From JADKIH01 sp031417555 (GTDB lineage Bacteria; Bacteroidota; Bacteroidia; AKYH767-A; 2013-40CM-41-45), in the NCBI GenBank assembly GCA_031417555.1, contig JANOVV010000072.1, positions 1 through 64,000 of the forward strand: a stretch of DNA of 64,000 nt, written 5' to 3'. Below the pieces are notes generated by a model. It was not told where the DNA came from. It was given only the letters and a program-made list of their open reading frames with translations, and ran no database searches. A program made the translations under genes and the position numbers. Of this stretch, positions 53,420 to 63,080 are shown piece by piece. The number at the start of each line of letters is the position of its first letter. The first letter of the stretch is position 1.

Positions 53420-56400
53420 ATGAAGAATTTTTTTGTAACACACAAAAACCCTGTTGTTGTTGTGCTGCTAATAATTTTAGCCGGTGGAATATTTGAGTAC
53501 ACTCAGATACAATCGTCCCTTTTTCCTGAAGTTACATTTCCAAAAATTAAAATTATTGCCGAAAATGGTTTACAACCCATCAATAAGATGATGATAACGG
53601 TTACAAAACCATTGGAAAGTGCCATCAAACGTATATCGAATTTAGAAACAATCAGAAGCACAACAAGCAGGGGAAGTTGCGAAATCTCTGCTTACATGAC
53701 ATGGAAGTCGGATATTGATCTTAGCAAACAGCAAATCGAATCTGCTATTAACCAGATAAAAAATGATTTGCCGGTTGGTACAAATATTTCAATAGAAAAA
53801 ATGAATCCTTCCATATTGCCAGTCTTAGGATATGTAATTGAAGGGAAAGGTAAAAGTGATATAGAGCTCAATCTGATTGCAAATTATATAGTCAAACCCT
53901 TTCTTGCTCAAGAACAAGGAGTCGCTGATGTTCGGGTTATTGGCGGCAAAACAAAAGAATATCATATTGAATTACTTCCACAGAAAATGAGCTCATTGGG
54001 ATTAACGCCTACGATGATTGAAAACACTGTGACACAAGCAAATTTTATCAGCACCAATGGTTACCTTACTGATTTCAACCGTTTATATTTAACAGTCACT
54101 GATGCTTCCGTAAAAAATATTGAAGAACTGCAAAACCTGATAATCAGAAACGATGGTAAAAGAGTTCTTCGATTACGTGATATTGCAAATGTCCGAGTTT
54201 CCGAACAAACACAATACATCAGGGTAAATGCCAATGGGAAAAGTGCTGTGCTCATCGCTGTTGTTAAACAACCGAACGCAAACCTGATAAATCTTACAAA
54301 TGGCGTTGTTAAGAAAGTTGTTGAACTCAACAAAACTATTTTACCGAAAGGAGTTTCTCTTAAACCGTATTATATACAAGCTGATTTTGTAAGTAAATCA
54401 ATTAAAAGCGTCAATGACAGTATTTGGATTGGATTGTTATTAGCTATAGTAGTTGCCATCATCTTTCTTCGTTCCTTCAAATCAAGCGCAGTAATATTGG
54501 TTACAATTCCAATAACACTTGCACTTACTTACATCATCTTACATTTGCTGAATTACAATTTAAATATTATGACCCTTGGAGCAATAGCTGCTTCAATAGG
54601 TTTAATTATTGACGATGCAATAGTTGTTGTAGAACAAATTCATCGCACACACGAAGAACATCCGGAAACACCTACAAAAGAATTATTATCTAAATCCATA
54701 AACTTTTTATTACCTGCAATGATTGGATCTTCCATCAGCACTATTGTTATTTTCTTACCCTTTGTTTTATTGGGCGGTATAGCCGGAGCCTATTTCAGGA
54801 TTCTAACGAATACGATGATGATTACTCTTATTTGTTCTTTCTTCGTCACCTGGATTGGCTTACCTGTTATTTATTTACTTTTTTCAGGAAAGACAAACCA
54901 GGTAATTCCGAAGAAGCATTCTTCACTTCAAACAAGGGGACAATGGATTACTTTTTTTATTAAACGCCCGGCAATTAGTTATGTATTTGTTGCTTGCCTG
55001 ATAGCGGCCATAGCAATTATCCCAGGTAAACTTGAAACAGGATTTTTACCAGACATGGACGAGGGAAGTATAGTTCTGGATTATAAATCACCACCAGGCA
55101 CTTCCCTTCAGGAAACTGACAGAATACTTCGTGAAGTTGAAAAATTATTTGCATCGGTTCCTGAAATAGAAAATTACTCGCGGAGAACCGGAACGGAAAT
55201 GGGATTTTTTATCACCGAACCAAATAAAGGAGATTACCTCATTCAACTAAAAAAAGACCGGACGAGATCAAGTGTTGATGTAATAGATGACATCCGGAAA
55301 AAAATTGAATCGTCACAACCAGCACTTCAAACTGCATTCGGACAAGTTATTGGCGATATGCTTGGGGATTTGATGAGTTCCAGACAACCCATCGAGATAA
55401 AAATTTATGGTGACAATCAAAAAGTTTTACAGGAAATTGCGGGAAAAATTTCAGAAATCGTAAAAAATACTCAAGGTGCCACTGATGTTTTTAATGGAAT
55501 TACCATTGCCGGTCCTTCTGTAAACATTGATCCTGATAATCAAAAACTGGCGCAATATGGCGTTTCTCCATCAGAATTTCAAAAACAATTACAAACACAG
55601 TTAGAAGGAAAAATAATAGGAAACATATACGAAAAAGAACAGCTAACGGCAGTAAGAATGTTATATCCAAACGCGGCAAATACTTCGTTAGAAAAAATTA
55701 AAAATGCAACAATTTTTTTACCTGACGGAAAGTTACAGCCAATAACTCAATTAGCTACAATCTCTATCGATCCGGGTATTGCTGAAGTTGAAAGAGAAAA
55801 TTTACAAAGCATGATTCCGATTACAGCAGGACTTGATAACCGTGACTTAGGAAATGTGATGAACGACATACATAGTGAAATAGAATCAAATATTCACTTA
55901 CCACAGGGTTATCATATCAGTTATGGAGGAGCTTATCAGGAACAGCAAAAAACATTCAGCGAATTGATGATGATATTACTTTTAGCAGCACTCCTTGTTT
56001 TCTCAGTAATGTTATTTTTATTTAAAAAAATCAGAGTAGCATTACTTATAATTACTATTTCAGCATTAGGAATTTCAGGAAGCTTGCTTGCACTTTATAT
56101 TACAAACACTCCGCTTAATGTTGGTAGTTATACCGGCATTATAATGATAATTGGAATCATTGGTGAAAATGCTATTTTCACTTATTTACAATTTTCTCAG
56201 ACTCTTAATACAAACAACCCCGGAGAATCCATCGTGTATGCAATCTCTACACGATTGAGACCGAAATTAATGACAGCACTAGGTGCAATCTTTGCCTTAA
56301 CACCAATAGCACTTGGAATTGGAACAGGTGCTCAGATTCATCAACCATTGGCTATTTCCGTGATCGGAGGATTTATTATTGCACTACCTCTTTTACTCGT

Positions 56401-56440
56401 TGTTTACCCGACTTTATTAAAAACATTTTACAGCTCTTGA
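53420..56440 (+). CDS. RND efflux pump permease (second operon)
   Basis: 1006-residue proton-driven inner-membrane pump with twelve helices and two periplasmic loops. The TM4 acidic pair D398-D399 (SIGLIIDDAIVVVEQIHR) is intact. The overall sequence is nearer to the CusA/CzcA-like and divergent HAE families than to the first pump: LPDMDEGSIVLDYKSPPGTSLQETD is the heavy-metal-RND-like segment that opens the second half. A clear metal-binding Met cluster was not seen, so export of small molecules is as likely as metals. The order channel-adaptor-pump with overlaps indicates one transcript. Confidence 0.94.
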   Translation: MKNFFVTHKNPVVVVLLIILAGGIFEYTQIQSSLFPEVTFPKIKIIAENGLQPINKMMITVTKPLESAIKRISNLETIRSTTSRGSCEISAYMTWKSDIDLSKQQIESAINQIKNDLPVGTNISIEKMNPSILPVLGYVIEGKGKSDIELNLIANYIVKPFLAQEQGVADVRVIGGKTKEYHIELLPQKMSSLGLTPTMIENTVTQANFISTNGYLTDFNRLYLTVTDASVKNIEELQNLIIRNDGKRVLRLRDIANVRVSEQTQYIRVNANGKSAVLIAVVKQPNANLINLTNGVVKKVVELNKTILPKGVSLKPYYIQADFVSKSIKSVNDSIWIGLLLAIVVAIIFLRSFKSSAVILVTIPITLALTYIILHLLNYNLNIMTLGAIAASIGLIIDDAIVVVEQIHRTHEEHPETPTKELLSKSINFLLPAMIGSSISTIVIFLPFVLLGGIAGAYFRILTNTMMITLICSFFVTWIGLPVIYLLFSGKTNQVIPKKHSSLQTRGQWITFFIKRPAISYVFVACLIAAIAIIPGKLETGFLPDMDEGSIVLDYKSPPGTSLQETDRILREVEKLFASVPEIENYSRRTGTEMGFFITEPNKGDYLIQLKKDRTRSSVDVIDDIRKKIESSQPALQTAFGQVIGDMLGDLMSSRQPIEIKIYGDNQKVLQEIAGKISEIVKNTQGATDVFNGITIAGPSVNIDPDNQKLAQYGVSPSEFQKQLQTQLEGKIIGNIYEKEQLTAVRMLYPNAANTSLEKIKNATIFLPDGKLQPITQLATISIDPGIAEVERENLQSMIPITAGLDNRDLGNVMNDIHSEIESNIHLPQGYHISYGGAYQEQQKTFSELMMILLLAALLVFSVMLFLFKKIRVALLIITISALGISGSLLALYITNTPLNVGSYTGIIMIIGIIGENAIFTYLQFSQTLNTNNPGESIVYAISTRLRPKLMTALGAIFALTPIALGIGTGAQIHQPLAISVIGGFIIALPLLLVVYPTLLKTFYSS

Positions 56441-56541
56441 AAAGGTTCTATTCTTTTTAACTTAAAACTACCCATTAAAGAATAAATCATCGCTCCGCAA
56501 GGCCGCAGCCATTTAAAAATCAGAAGAAATTTTCAAATATA

Positions 56542-57084
56542 TTATTTTCTGATTGAAAAAGAACTCAATTCAACTTTTCTTTTTAGATAATTTTCATACT
56601 TTCCATAAATTGACATTTGCAATTTTGCATTTCCGGTAATGAAGCCAATTATTGACCCGGGAATAAATAATAATACTCCATAACCAATTGCTTTTTCTTC
56701 TGCTGTTGAAGAAAAAAAATCGGCCGGATTATCGTCTCCACTCAGAAATCCAATCGCCCCGCCCAATAATAATCCGCTTGCACCTCCTATAAGAAATCCT
56801 TTTCCCGGCATACCCTTTTTAATCACTTTAATTTTATCAATATTAATTACAGAAATATTAACTAGTTCATAATTTTTCATCGCTGACTTTTTATTTTTCA
56901 AAACGTAATGCTTGAAAATAATAAAAGAATCTCTGACCTGATAAATTTCACCCCTTAATGTTTTATTGGTATTTTCTAAAAAAACAATGCAACGATATTT
57001 ACAGTTCCCAATAGTATCATTTTGTGGCATTGCATACTTCGGGATGAAATAAATAAAAAATAGTATGGTTAATATTTTCTTCAT
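56542..57084 (-). CDS. Secreted protein with a glycine-zipper segment, function unknown
   Basis: 180 residues. A signal peptide (MKKILTILFFIYFIPKYAMPQ) is followed by a beta-rich domain (about 25-95: CIVFLENTNKTLRGEIYQV, FIIFKHYVLKNKKS) and then two glycine-rich hydrophobic stretches (KGFLIGGASGLLLGGAIGFLSG and GYGVLLFIPGSIIGFITG) resembling glycine-zipper membrane insertions. No named family is recognised. It is the only minus-strand gene in this part; a gap of about 146 bases separates it from the esterase. Confidence 0.7.
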   Translation of the reverse strand: MKKILTILFFIYFIPKYAMPQNDTIGNCKYRCIVFLENTNKTLRGEIYQVRDSFIIFKHYVLKNKKSAMKNYELVNISVINIDKIKVIKKGMPGKGFLIGGASGLLLGGAIGFLSGDDNPADFFSSTAEEKAIGYGVLLFIPGSIIGFITGNAKLQMSIYGKYENYLKRKVELSSFSIRK

Positions 57085-57230
57085 ACAAATATTAAAGTTA
57101 AATTATAATTAAGAAATTATTACAATTCAAATTTAACAAATTGTTTCAATTTAACAATATGAAGCCAAATTGTCAAATAATTCAAATAGACAAATTCGTT
57201 GCAAAAATTATTTTATATACATTTACCTAA

Positions 57231-58352
57231 ATGAATATAAAAAAAGGATTAATACTATTTCTTGGTATTATTAATTTCACTTTTATACAGGCACAAACTA
57301 CCATTCGGGATAGTATCCTTTATGAAGGATTGTGGAGAAATTATAGACTCTTTCTTCCGAATGGTTTTAATGTAAATACCCAACGTCCTCTCGTATTTAA
57401 TCTGCATGGATATGGATCGAATGCTCTTGAACAGGAAATATATTCAGGATTTGATGCCATAGCCGATACAGCCGATGTAATTGTATGTTATCCTAACGGA
57501 CTTAATAATTCATGGAATGCTTTTGACAGGATTCCTGATGATGTTGGTTTCATTGATTCGCTTATAACTTTGATACATAATGAATACAATGTAAATTTAA
57601 ATCGCATTTATTCTACAGGAATGTCGAATGGAGGATTTATGAGTAATTATCTTGCTTGTGAATTAACCAATCGCTTTGCAGCCATTGCACCGGTTGCAGG
57701 CACAAATTCAGTGTTAGTTCAAGCAAGTTGTTCCCCTTCAAGAAATATTCCGGTATTATATATTCATGGTACTGCTGATGCAACAGTCTTATATGAAGGC
57801 TCCACTCTTTATTCATCAGCCAATGATTTAATGACATTATGGTCAAACGTGAATGGTTGTTCATTAAATACTGATACCGTTTTACTTGCCGATATTTCAT
57901 TAACCGATAATTGCAGGGCACAAAAAATAACCTGGCATGATTGTAATAATAGTACTCAGTTAATTCATTACCGGATTATTGATGGCGGTCACACCTGGCC
58001 GGGTTCACCTATATTGATTGGTACAACAAACCAGGATATCAATGCAAGTGGAATTATTTGGAATTTCTTTAATCAATTTTCTTTAACATTATCTACTGAG
58101 AATTTTGAATCAGAAAGTGATCCAATTAAAATTTCGCAAAATCCATTTTCTTCTTTTATTGATATTGACTTAAAATCCTCTTCTCCATCTTTAATTTATA
58201 TCTATTCTTCAGATGGAAAATTAATTCAATCTGCTAAATATTCTAACAATAAAATACATTTAGAAGAGGATCATCTGAATCCCGGATTATATTTTTTACA
58301 CATTTTTCAGAATAATTTATCGAAAACATTTAAAATTGTAAAAATTCGATAG
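57231..58352 (+). CDS. T9SS-secreted PHB depolymerase-type esterase
   Basis: 373 residues. Signal peptide ends near FIQAQ (residue 22). The catalytic domain (about 25-285) is of the LpqC/PHB-depolymerase family: oxyanion HGYGSNALEQ, nucleophile elbow GMSNGG with S132, the acid in IHGTADATVLYEG and the catalytic His in DGGHTWPGSP. A type A T9SS sorting domain (QNPFSSFIDIDLKSSS ... LNPGLYFLHIF) ends it. Likely substrates are polyester or feruloyl-type esters outside the cell. Confidence 0.92.
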   Translation: MNIKKGLILFLGIINFTFIQAQTTIRDSILYEGLWRNYRLFLPNGFNVNTQRPLVFNLHGYGSNALEQEIYSGFDAIADTADVIVCYPNGLNNSWNAFDRIPDDVGFIDSLITLIHNEYNVNLNRIYSTGMSNGGFMSNYLACELTNRFAAIAPVAGTNSVLVQASCSPSRNIPVLYIHGTADATVLYEGSTLYSSANDLMTLWSNVNGCSLNTDTVLLADISLTDNCRAQKITWHDCNNSTQLIHYRIIDGGHTWPGSPILIGTTNQDINASGIIWNFFNQFSLTLSTENFESESDPIKISQNPFSSFIDIDLKSSSPSLIYIYSSDGKLIQSAKYSNNKIHLEEDHLNPGLYFLHIFQNNLSKTFKIVKIR

Positions 58353-58415
58353 AAAATTATTTTAACATTTAAATTGGATATTTATTTCTAATATTGTTAC
58401 TATAAACCAAAAACC

Positions 58416-58802
58416 ATGGACAAAAATTCAAATTCACTTAACTGGTTTGAAATACCGGTGAAAGACATTAAACGTGCAAAGAAATTTTATGAAGCAATTT
58501 TTTCTACCCAGCTGGATGAAATGCCGGAAATGATGGGAATGAAAATGGTAGGTTTCCCAATGGAAATGGGAAATGGAAAAGCATCTGGTGCTTTGGTACA
58601 AAGTCAGATGCACAAACCTTCCATGGATGGTCCGGTGATTTACCTGAATGCAAATCCCAAAATCGAAAAAGTAATTGAAAAAATTGAAGCCGCAGGAGGA
58701 AAACTCATCAGTCCTAAAACACAAATCTCTCCTGAAGTAGGATACATGGCTTTCTTCGTAGATTCTGAAGGAAATAAAATGGCTCTACACGCTGAGAATT
58801 AA
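58416..58802 (+). CDS. VOC family (glyoxalase/bleomycin-resistance-like) protein
   Basis: 128 residues with the vicinal-oxygen-chelate fold: NWFEIPVKDIKRAKKFYEAI, a central strand with MKMVGFPMEM, GPVIYLNAN and the C-terminal GYMAFFVDSEGNKMALHAEN. The function of this branch is not assigned; metal ligands are not fully clear. It converges with priA with only 6 bases between the stop codons. Confidence 0.88.
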   Translation: MDKNSNSLNWFEIPVKDIKRAKKFYEAIFSTQLDEMPEMMGMKMVGFPMEMGNGKASGALVQSQMHKPSMDGPVIYLNANPKIEKVIEKIEAAGGKLISPKTQISPEVGYMAFFVDSEGNKMALHAEN

Positions 58803-58808
58803 TTTATT

Positions 58809-61295
58809 CTAAACCGGATCTACATCCGGTACAATATGTACTGACTGATTAGAACGGTTTGAAAAAAACTCGTTGGTGCATTTCTTTAATATTTTCTTGA
58901 TTTCAACTGGTGAAGCTGCTCTCTCTATTTTAATAATAATGTGCCTGTAATAGAGATTCCTTATTTTTGAAACCAAAGGAATATGCGGACCTAAAACTCT
59001 ATTGCCTAAATTCTTTCGAAATATTTCTGTCAAAACCTGAGCAGCTTCCTGTACATAATCATTTTCTTTATGCTTCAGCGTTATTTCTATTAAACGCGAA
59101 TGAGGAGGATATCCGAATTTTTTTCTTTCAGCTAAATCTCGCCGATAAAAATTTTCGTAATTATTATTTACTACTTCCTTTATTACCCAATGATCCGGTT
59201 GTTGAGTTTGTATAATAACTTTTCCTCTCTTCTGTTTTCTTCCCGATCGGCCGCTTACTTGCGCCATTAACTGATAACTACGTTCGAAAGATCGAAAATC
59301 GGGAAAGTTTAAAAGTTGGTCAGCATTGATGATACCTATTGTACTTACATTGTCAAAGTCGAGGCCTTTGGTAACCATCTGAGTTCCGACTAAAATGTCA
59401 ATTCTCCTTTCTTCAAAATCACCTATGATTTTTTGAAACGACGTTTTAGTTCGTGTCGAATCCAAATCCATACGGGCAATTTTTGCATCCGGAAATAAAA
59501 CGGCAATGTCTTCTTCAATTTGTTCCGTTCCGAATCCTTTTACTTCGAGATGATGATCACCACAATTCGGACAAGCCGCAGGAACATTTTCAACATAACC
59601 ACAATAATGACATTTCAATAAATTACTTTGCTTGTGATAAGTCAGAGTTACAGAACAATTTCTGCAATGAGGAATATAATTACAATTTCTACATTCGATG
59701 TAATTTGAAAAACCACGCCTGTTTTGAAATAATATTATTTGTTCTTTTTCAGCTAATGCCACTTGTATAGCATTAATAAGTTCCGGAGTAAAATGAGATT
59801 TCATTATTTTCTTCCTCTTAGCTTCACGAATATCGGCTATAAGAATCTCCGGCATCTGTACTCCTCCATGCCTCTCATTTAATTTTATCAAGCCATATCT
59901 TTTATTCTCGGCATTATAATAACTTTCAAGCGATGGAGTCGCAGAACCTAATAATGTTTTTGCTTTATGAATTTTAGCAAGCATAATGGCTGTATCTCTG
60001 CCATGGTAACGAGGAGCCGGATCGGATTGTTTGAAACTCTGATCATGTTCCTCATCAACAATAACAAGTCCCAGATTTTTAAAAGGCAAAAAGAGAGACG
60101 ATCGTGCACCCAAAACAATTTGAGACCTGTTTTGGTCCAAGGATGAATCAAAATTCAAAACATGATTCCATACTTCCACTCTTTCATTACTACCATAACG
60201 TGAATGATATACACCTACGCTGTCACCGAAATATTTTTTTAAACGGACAATTAGTTGCGTCGTAAGAGCAATTTCAGGTAGAAGGTACAATACCTGACGA
60301 CCTTCCTTAATAACTTTATCGATAAGATGAACATACAACTCTGTTTTACCACTCGACGTTACACCATGTAATAATGATACATCATAATCAATGAATGATT
60401 GATTTACATTATTCAATGATTCTTTTTGAGCAATACTTAAATGAACAGGCTTTATTAACTCCCCTTTCACGGATGGAATTCTATCAACGATTACATCAAA
60501 TTCGACTAATATTCCATTAGTAATAAGGGATGTTACAGAGCTCTTTGAAACATCTTTATGATTTACAATCAAAGACTTTTTTACTGAAATTCTTTCTGAA
60601 TCATCAAAAAGATATTTCATGAATATCATTAATGTGTCTTGCTGTTTGGATTTCCTATTATCCTGTTCCAGCTCTTTGAAAAGATTTTCTAACGAAGCAT
60701 CCGTTTTATAAGCTTCTGCCAATCTTAGATGAGCGGCTTTTCTTGGCTTATACCGTTGATGAATTTCTTCACTTAACAAGATGATATTTTTATCAAATGC
60801 CTTTTTCAATATCTGATGAACCGAAGACTTATTCAGCAATCGTGCAATTTCATCAATGGTCATCTCTGTTTTATCACGAAGTGCTGAAAGAAGAATTTCT
60901 TCATTTTCTGTTAATTCTATTTTCTCCGTATCGGTAATTTCAACAGCCATCACCCGTGTTTCGCTTTGCATCTTTAAGGATGCGGGTAATGCCGAATTCA
61001 TTACTTCACCAAGTGTACATAAATAATATCCTGCCATCCATTCCCATAGCGAAAATTGAATGTCATTTACAACAGGATGTTCATCAAGAACAGCTTGTAT
61101 CTCTTTTAATGATGAAGGATCATGAAAAGTGATATGCACATTTTTAATTAAAGCTGAATAAATTTTTTGCCTGCCAAAAGGGACAATCACACGCTTACCC
61201 GGAGAAACTTCATTTATCAAAGCTTCGGGTACACGATATGTAAATAATTTTTGTACCGCTAAAGGCAGAAGTACATCAACAAAAAGTTCAGGCAT
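58809..61295 (-). CDS. priA: Primosomal protein N' (PriA helicase)
   Basis: 828-residue superfamily-2 helicase that restarts stalled replication forks. The 3'-DNA-binding domain (about 1-105) and a winged-helix region precede the motor: Walker A GVTSSGKTELY (K317), DEEH box IVDEEHDQSF, GSATPSLESY and QVSGRSGR. The zinc ribbon between the two helicase lobes has all eight cysteines (CRNCNYIPHCRNC ... CHYCGY ... CPNCG). Full length. It is divergent from the OstA-like gene, with a GTACTTTGTACT sequence in the shared promoter region of both. Confidence 0.97.
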   Translation of the reverse strand: MPELFVDVLLPLAVQKLFTYRVPEALINEVSPGKRVIVPFGRQKIYSALIKNVHITFHDPSSLKEIQAVLDEHPVVNDIQFSLWEWMAGYYLCTLGEVMNSALPASLKMQSETRVMAVEITDTEKIELTENEEILLSALRDKTEMTIDEIARLLNKSSVHQILKKAFDKNIILLSEEIHQRYKPRKAAHLRLAEAYKTDASLENLFKELEQDNRKSKQQDTLMIFMKYLFDDSERISVKKSLIVNHKDVSKSSVTSLITNGILVEFDVIVDRIPSVKGELIKPVHLSIAQKESLNNVNQSFIDYDVSLLHGVTSSGKTELYVHLIDKVIKEGRQVLYLLPEIALTTQLIVRLKKYFGDSVGVYHSRYGSNERVEVWNHVLNFDSSLDQNRSQIVLGARSSLFLPFKNLGLVIVDEEHDQSFKQSDPAPRYHGRDTAIMLAKIHKAKTLLGSATPSLESYYNAENKRYGLIKLNERHGGVQMPEILIADIREAKRKKIMKSHFTPELINAIQVALAEKEQIILFQNRRGFSNYIECRNCNYIPHCRNCSVTLTYHKQSNLLKCHYCGYVENVPAACPNCGDHHLEVKGFGTEQIEEDIAVLFPDAKIARMDLDSTRTKTSFQKIIGDFEERRIDILVGTQMVTKGLDFDNVSTIGIINADQLLNFPDFRSFERSYQLMAQVSGRSGRKQKRGKVIIQTQQPDHWVIKEVVNNNYENFYRRDLAERKKFGYPPHSRLIEITLKHKENDYVQEAAQVLTEIFRKNLGNRVLGPHIPLVSKIRNLYYRHIIIKIERAASPVEIKKILKKCTNEFFSNRSNQSVHIVPDVDPV

Positions 61296-61305
61296 GCTGC
61301 TAAGG

Positions 61306-61337
61306 TAATACTTAGTACAAAGTACCTAATACAAAGT
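61306..61337. repeat. AGTAC-AAA-GTACC dyad repeat upstream of priA
   Basis: TTAGTACAAAGTACCTAATACAAAGT: AGTAC and GTACC around AAA, then a second ACAAAGT. In the priA direction it reads GGTACTTTGTACTAAG. It matches the sequence upstream of the divergent OstA-like gene over 12 bases. Confidence 0.6.
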
Positions 61338-61480
61338 TTTTTATGTTACTATAATAAAAAAAAACCGGCAGATAGCTTTTTCAAAACCAATGGATTAAAT
61401 ATTTGAAAATTGATATTAAATTGAAGTTAAAATTACAGCTAAAGTCAATTAAAATGCTTTTCCATAAATTTATTAAAATC

Positions 61481-61513
61481 TTGGTACTTTATAAATAGTA
61501 CTTTGTACTTTTG
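61481..61513 (+). promoter_or_regulatory. Promoter of the OstA-like gene with an AGTAC-TTT-GTACT dyad
   Basis: TTGG (61481-61484), 21 bases, then TACTTTTG (61506-61513), a perfect TAnnTTTG. The dyad AGTAC-TTT-GTACT covers 61498-61510 and overlaps the -7 box. The ATG is only 7 bases after the box, so the mRNA may be leaderless or nearly so. Confidence 0.5.
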
Positions 61514-61519
61514 TAGAAA

Positions 61520-63067
61520 ATGTACCGGCCGCTATTCACCTTTTTCTTTGCTTTAATGCTTACTTTCAGCGCCATTTGTCAAAAACCTGAAAAGATAGAA
61601 TTAGTTAATGCCGATGTTAGTGAATTTGACCAGGAATTAAATGCAAATGCCACACGTCTTTTAGGTAATGTCATTTTCCGCCATCAGAATGCAACTATGT
61701 ACTGCGACAGCGCCTATTTATACCGAAATGAAAATCGAATTGAAGCTTTTAACAATATACGAATTAAACAAGGCGACTCCCTTGACCTGACAGGCAAAAG
61801 ACTATTATATAACGGTGATACAAAAATGGCTCAGGTATTTGATGATGTGGTTATGAAAGACAGGAGAATGACGCTAAACACCTCTCGTCTTGACTATGAT
61901 ATGAATAGTGACATTGCCTTTTATACTGATAGTGGTCATATTGTAGACGGTGAAAATATTTTAACAAGCAAACTCGGATATTTTTACAGTAAATCGCATG
62001 ACTTATTTTTCAGGAACGATGTATTACTCATCAATCCTAAATACACCATGAATTGTGATACACTCAGGTATAATACGCTTAATAAAACTGCTTTTTTTCT
62101 GGGACCCACTTACATCCACTCATCTGATAATATAATTTATTGTGAAAATGGCTGGTACAATACCGAAACTCAAAAATCAAATTTTAAAACAAACTCATAT
62201 CTTCAGACAAAAGAACAAAGGTTAAAAGGTGATTCTGTAAACTACGACCGTAATAAAGGAATTGGAAAAGTGTATGGAAATGTTTTAATCGAAGATACTA
62301 CGAATAAATTACTTATCAGTGGCGATTATGGAGAATACCATGAACTAACTGATTCGTCTTGGGTAACCGGTCATGCAATGATGACGCAAATTTATGAAGG
62401 AGATTCTTTATTTTTACATGGTGATACATTATTAGCGATTGGCACAGATATAAAAGACTCCACTCAATCAAGTCAAAATAAAAAAAACCTTTACGCTTTT
62501 CATAAAGTAAAACTTTTTAAAAAAGATTTACAAGGTGCATGTGATTCTTTAGTTTATAATAGAACAGATTCTACCATACGTCTCTATTATCTTCCAGTTT
62601 TATGGTCAGGTTTAAATCAATTGACGGCAGACTCAATATACTTGCAAACTTCAAATTCAGAGATTACAAATATTTATCTGATTAACAATTCTTTTATAAC
62701 TGCGAAAGCTGACAGTGACCAAACAGTCTCACTTGATTCAGCTAGATACAATCAGATTCGCGGAAAAAATATGACAGGTTTTCTACAGGAAAATAAATTA
62801 TATAAAATCAACGTAAACGGAAACGGTCAGACGATTTATTATGCAAAAAACAATAAACAGAAAAATTTTGCCGTCAACCGCGCCGATTGCAGTGATCTGG
62901 TAATTTATGTTGATGATAATAAAGTAAAATCCATTACACTTTTAAATGCGCCGGATGGAACACTTTATCCGATTCGGCAATTATCAGTCGCTGAGCTTCG
63001 TCTTAAAGGGTTTTCATGGTATGGACAAAGGAGGCCGCAAACAAAAAAGGATATTTTTATTAAATAG
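61520..63067 (+). CDS. OstA/LptA-like organic solvent tolerance protein
   Basis: 515 residues. A signal peptide (MYRPLFTFFFALMLTFSAICQ) is followed by a long beta-jellyroll of the OstA/LptA type: RLLGNVIFRHQNATMYCDSAYLY, NNIRIKQGDSLDLTGKRLLYN and VYGNVLIEDTTNKLLISGDYGEY are successive repeats. The size is larger than LptA and corresponds to the Bacteroidota OstA-like periplasmic proteins, presumed to help move LPS or glycolipid to the outer membrane. It has an independent promoter and is divergent from priA. Confidence 0.9.
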   Translation: MYRPLFTFFFALMLTFSAICQKPEKIELVNADVSEFDQELNANATRLLGNVIFRHQNATMYCDSAYLYRNENRIEAFNNIRIKQGDSLDLTGKRLLYNGDTKMAQVFDDVVMKDRRMTLNTSRLDYDMNSDIAFYTDSGHIVDGENILTSKLGYFYSKSHDLFFRNDVLLINPKYTMNCDTLRYNTLNKTAFFLGPTYIHSSDNIIYCENGWYNTETQKSNFKTNSYLQTKEQRLKGDSVNYDRNKGIGKVYGNVLIEDTTNKLLISGDYGEYHELTDSSWVTGHAMMTQIYEGDSLFLHGDTLLAIGTDIKDSTQSSQNKKNLYAFHKVKLFKKDLQGACDSLVYNRTDSTIRLYYLPVLWSGLNQLTADSIYLQTSNSEITNIYLINNSFITAKADSDQTVSLDSARYNQIRGKNMTGFLQENKLYKINVNGNGQTIYYAKNNKQKNFAVNRADCSDLVIYVDDNKVKSITLLNAPDGTLYPIRQLSVAELRLKGFSWYGQRRPQTKKDIFIK

Positions 63068-63080
63068 TTTATTATTGAAT

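Noticed and set aside
59453..59770. 105-codon plus-strand open frame opposite priA
   Set aside because: It is the complement of the PriA zinc-ribbon region, which is clearly coding on the minus strand.
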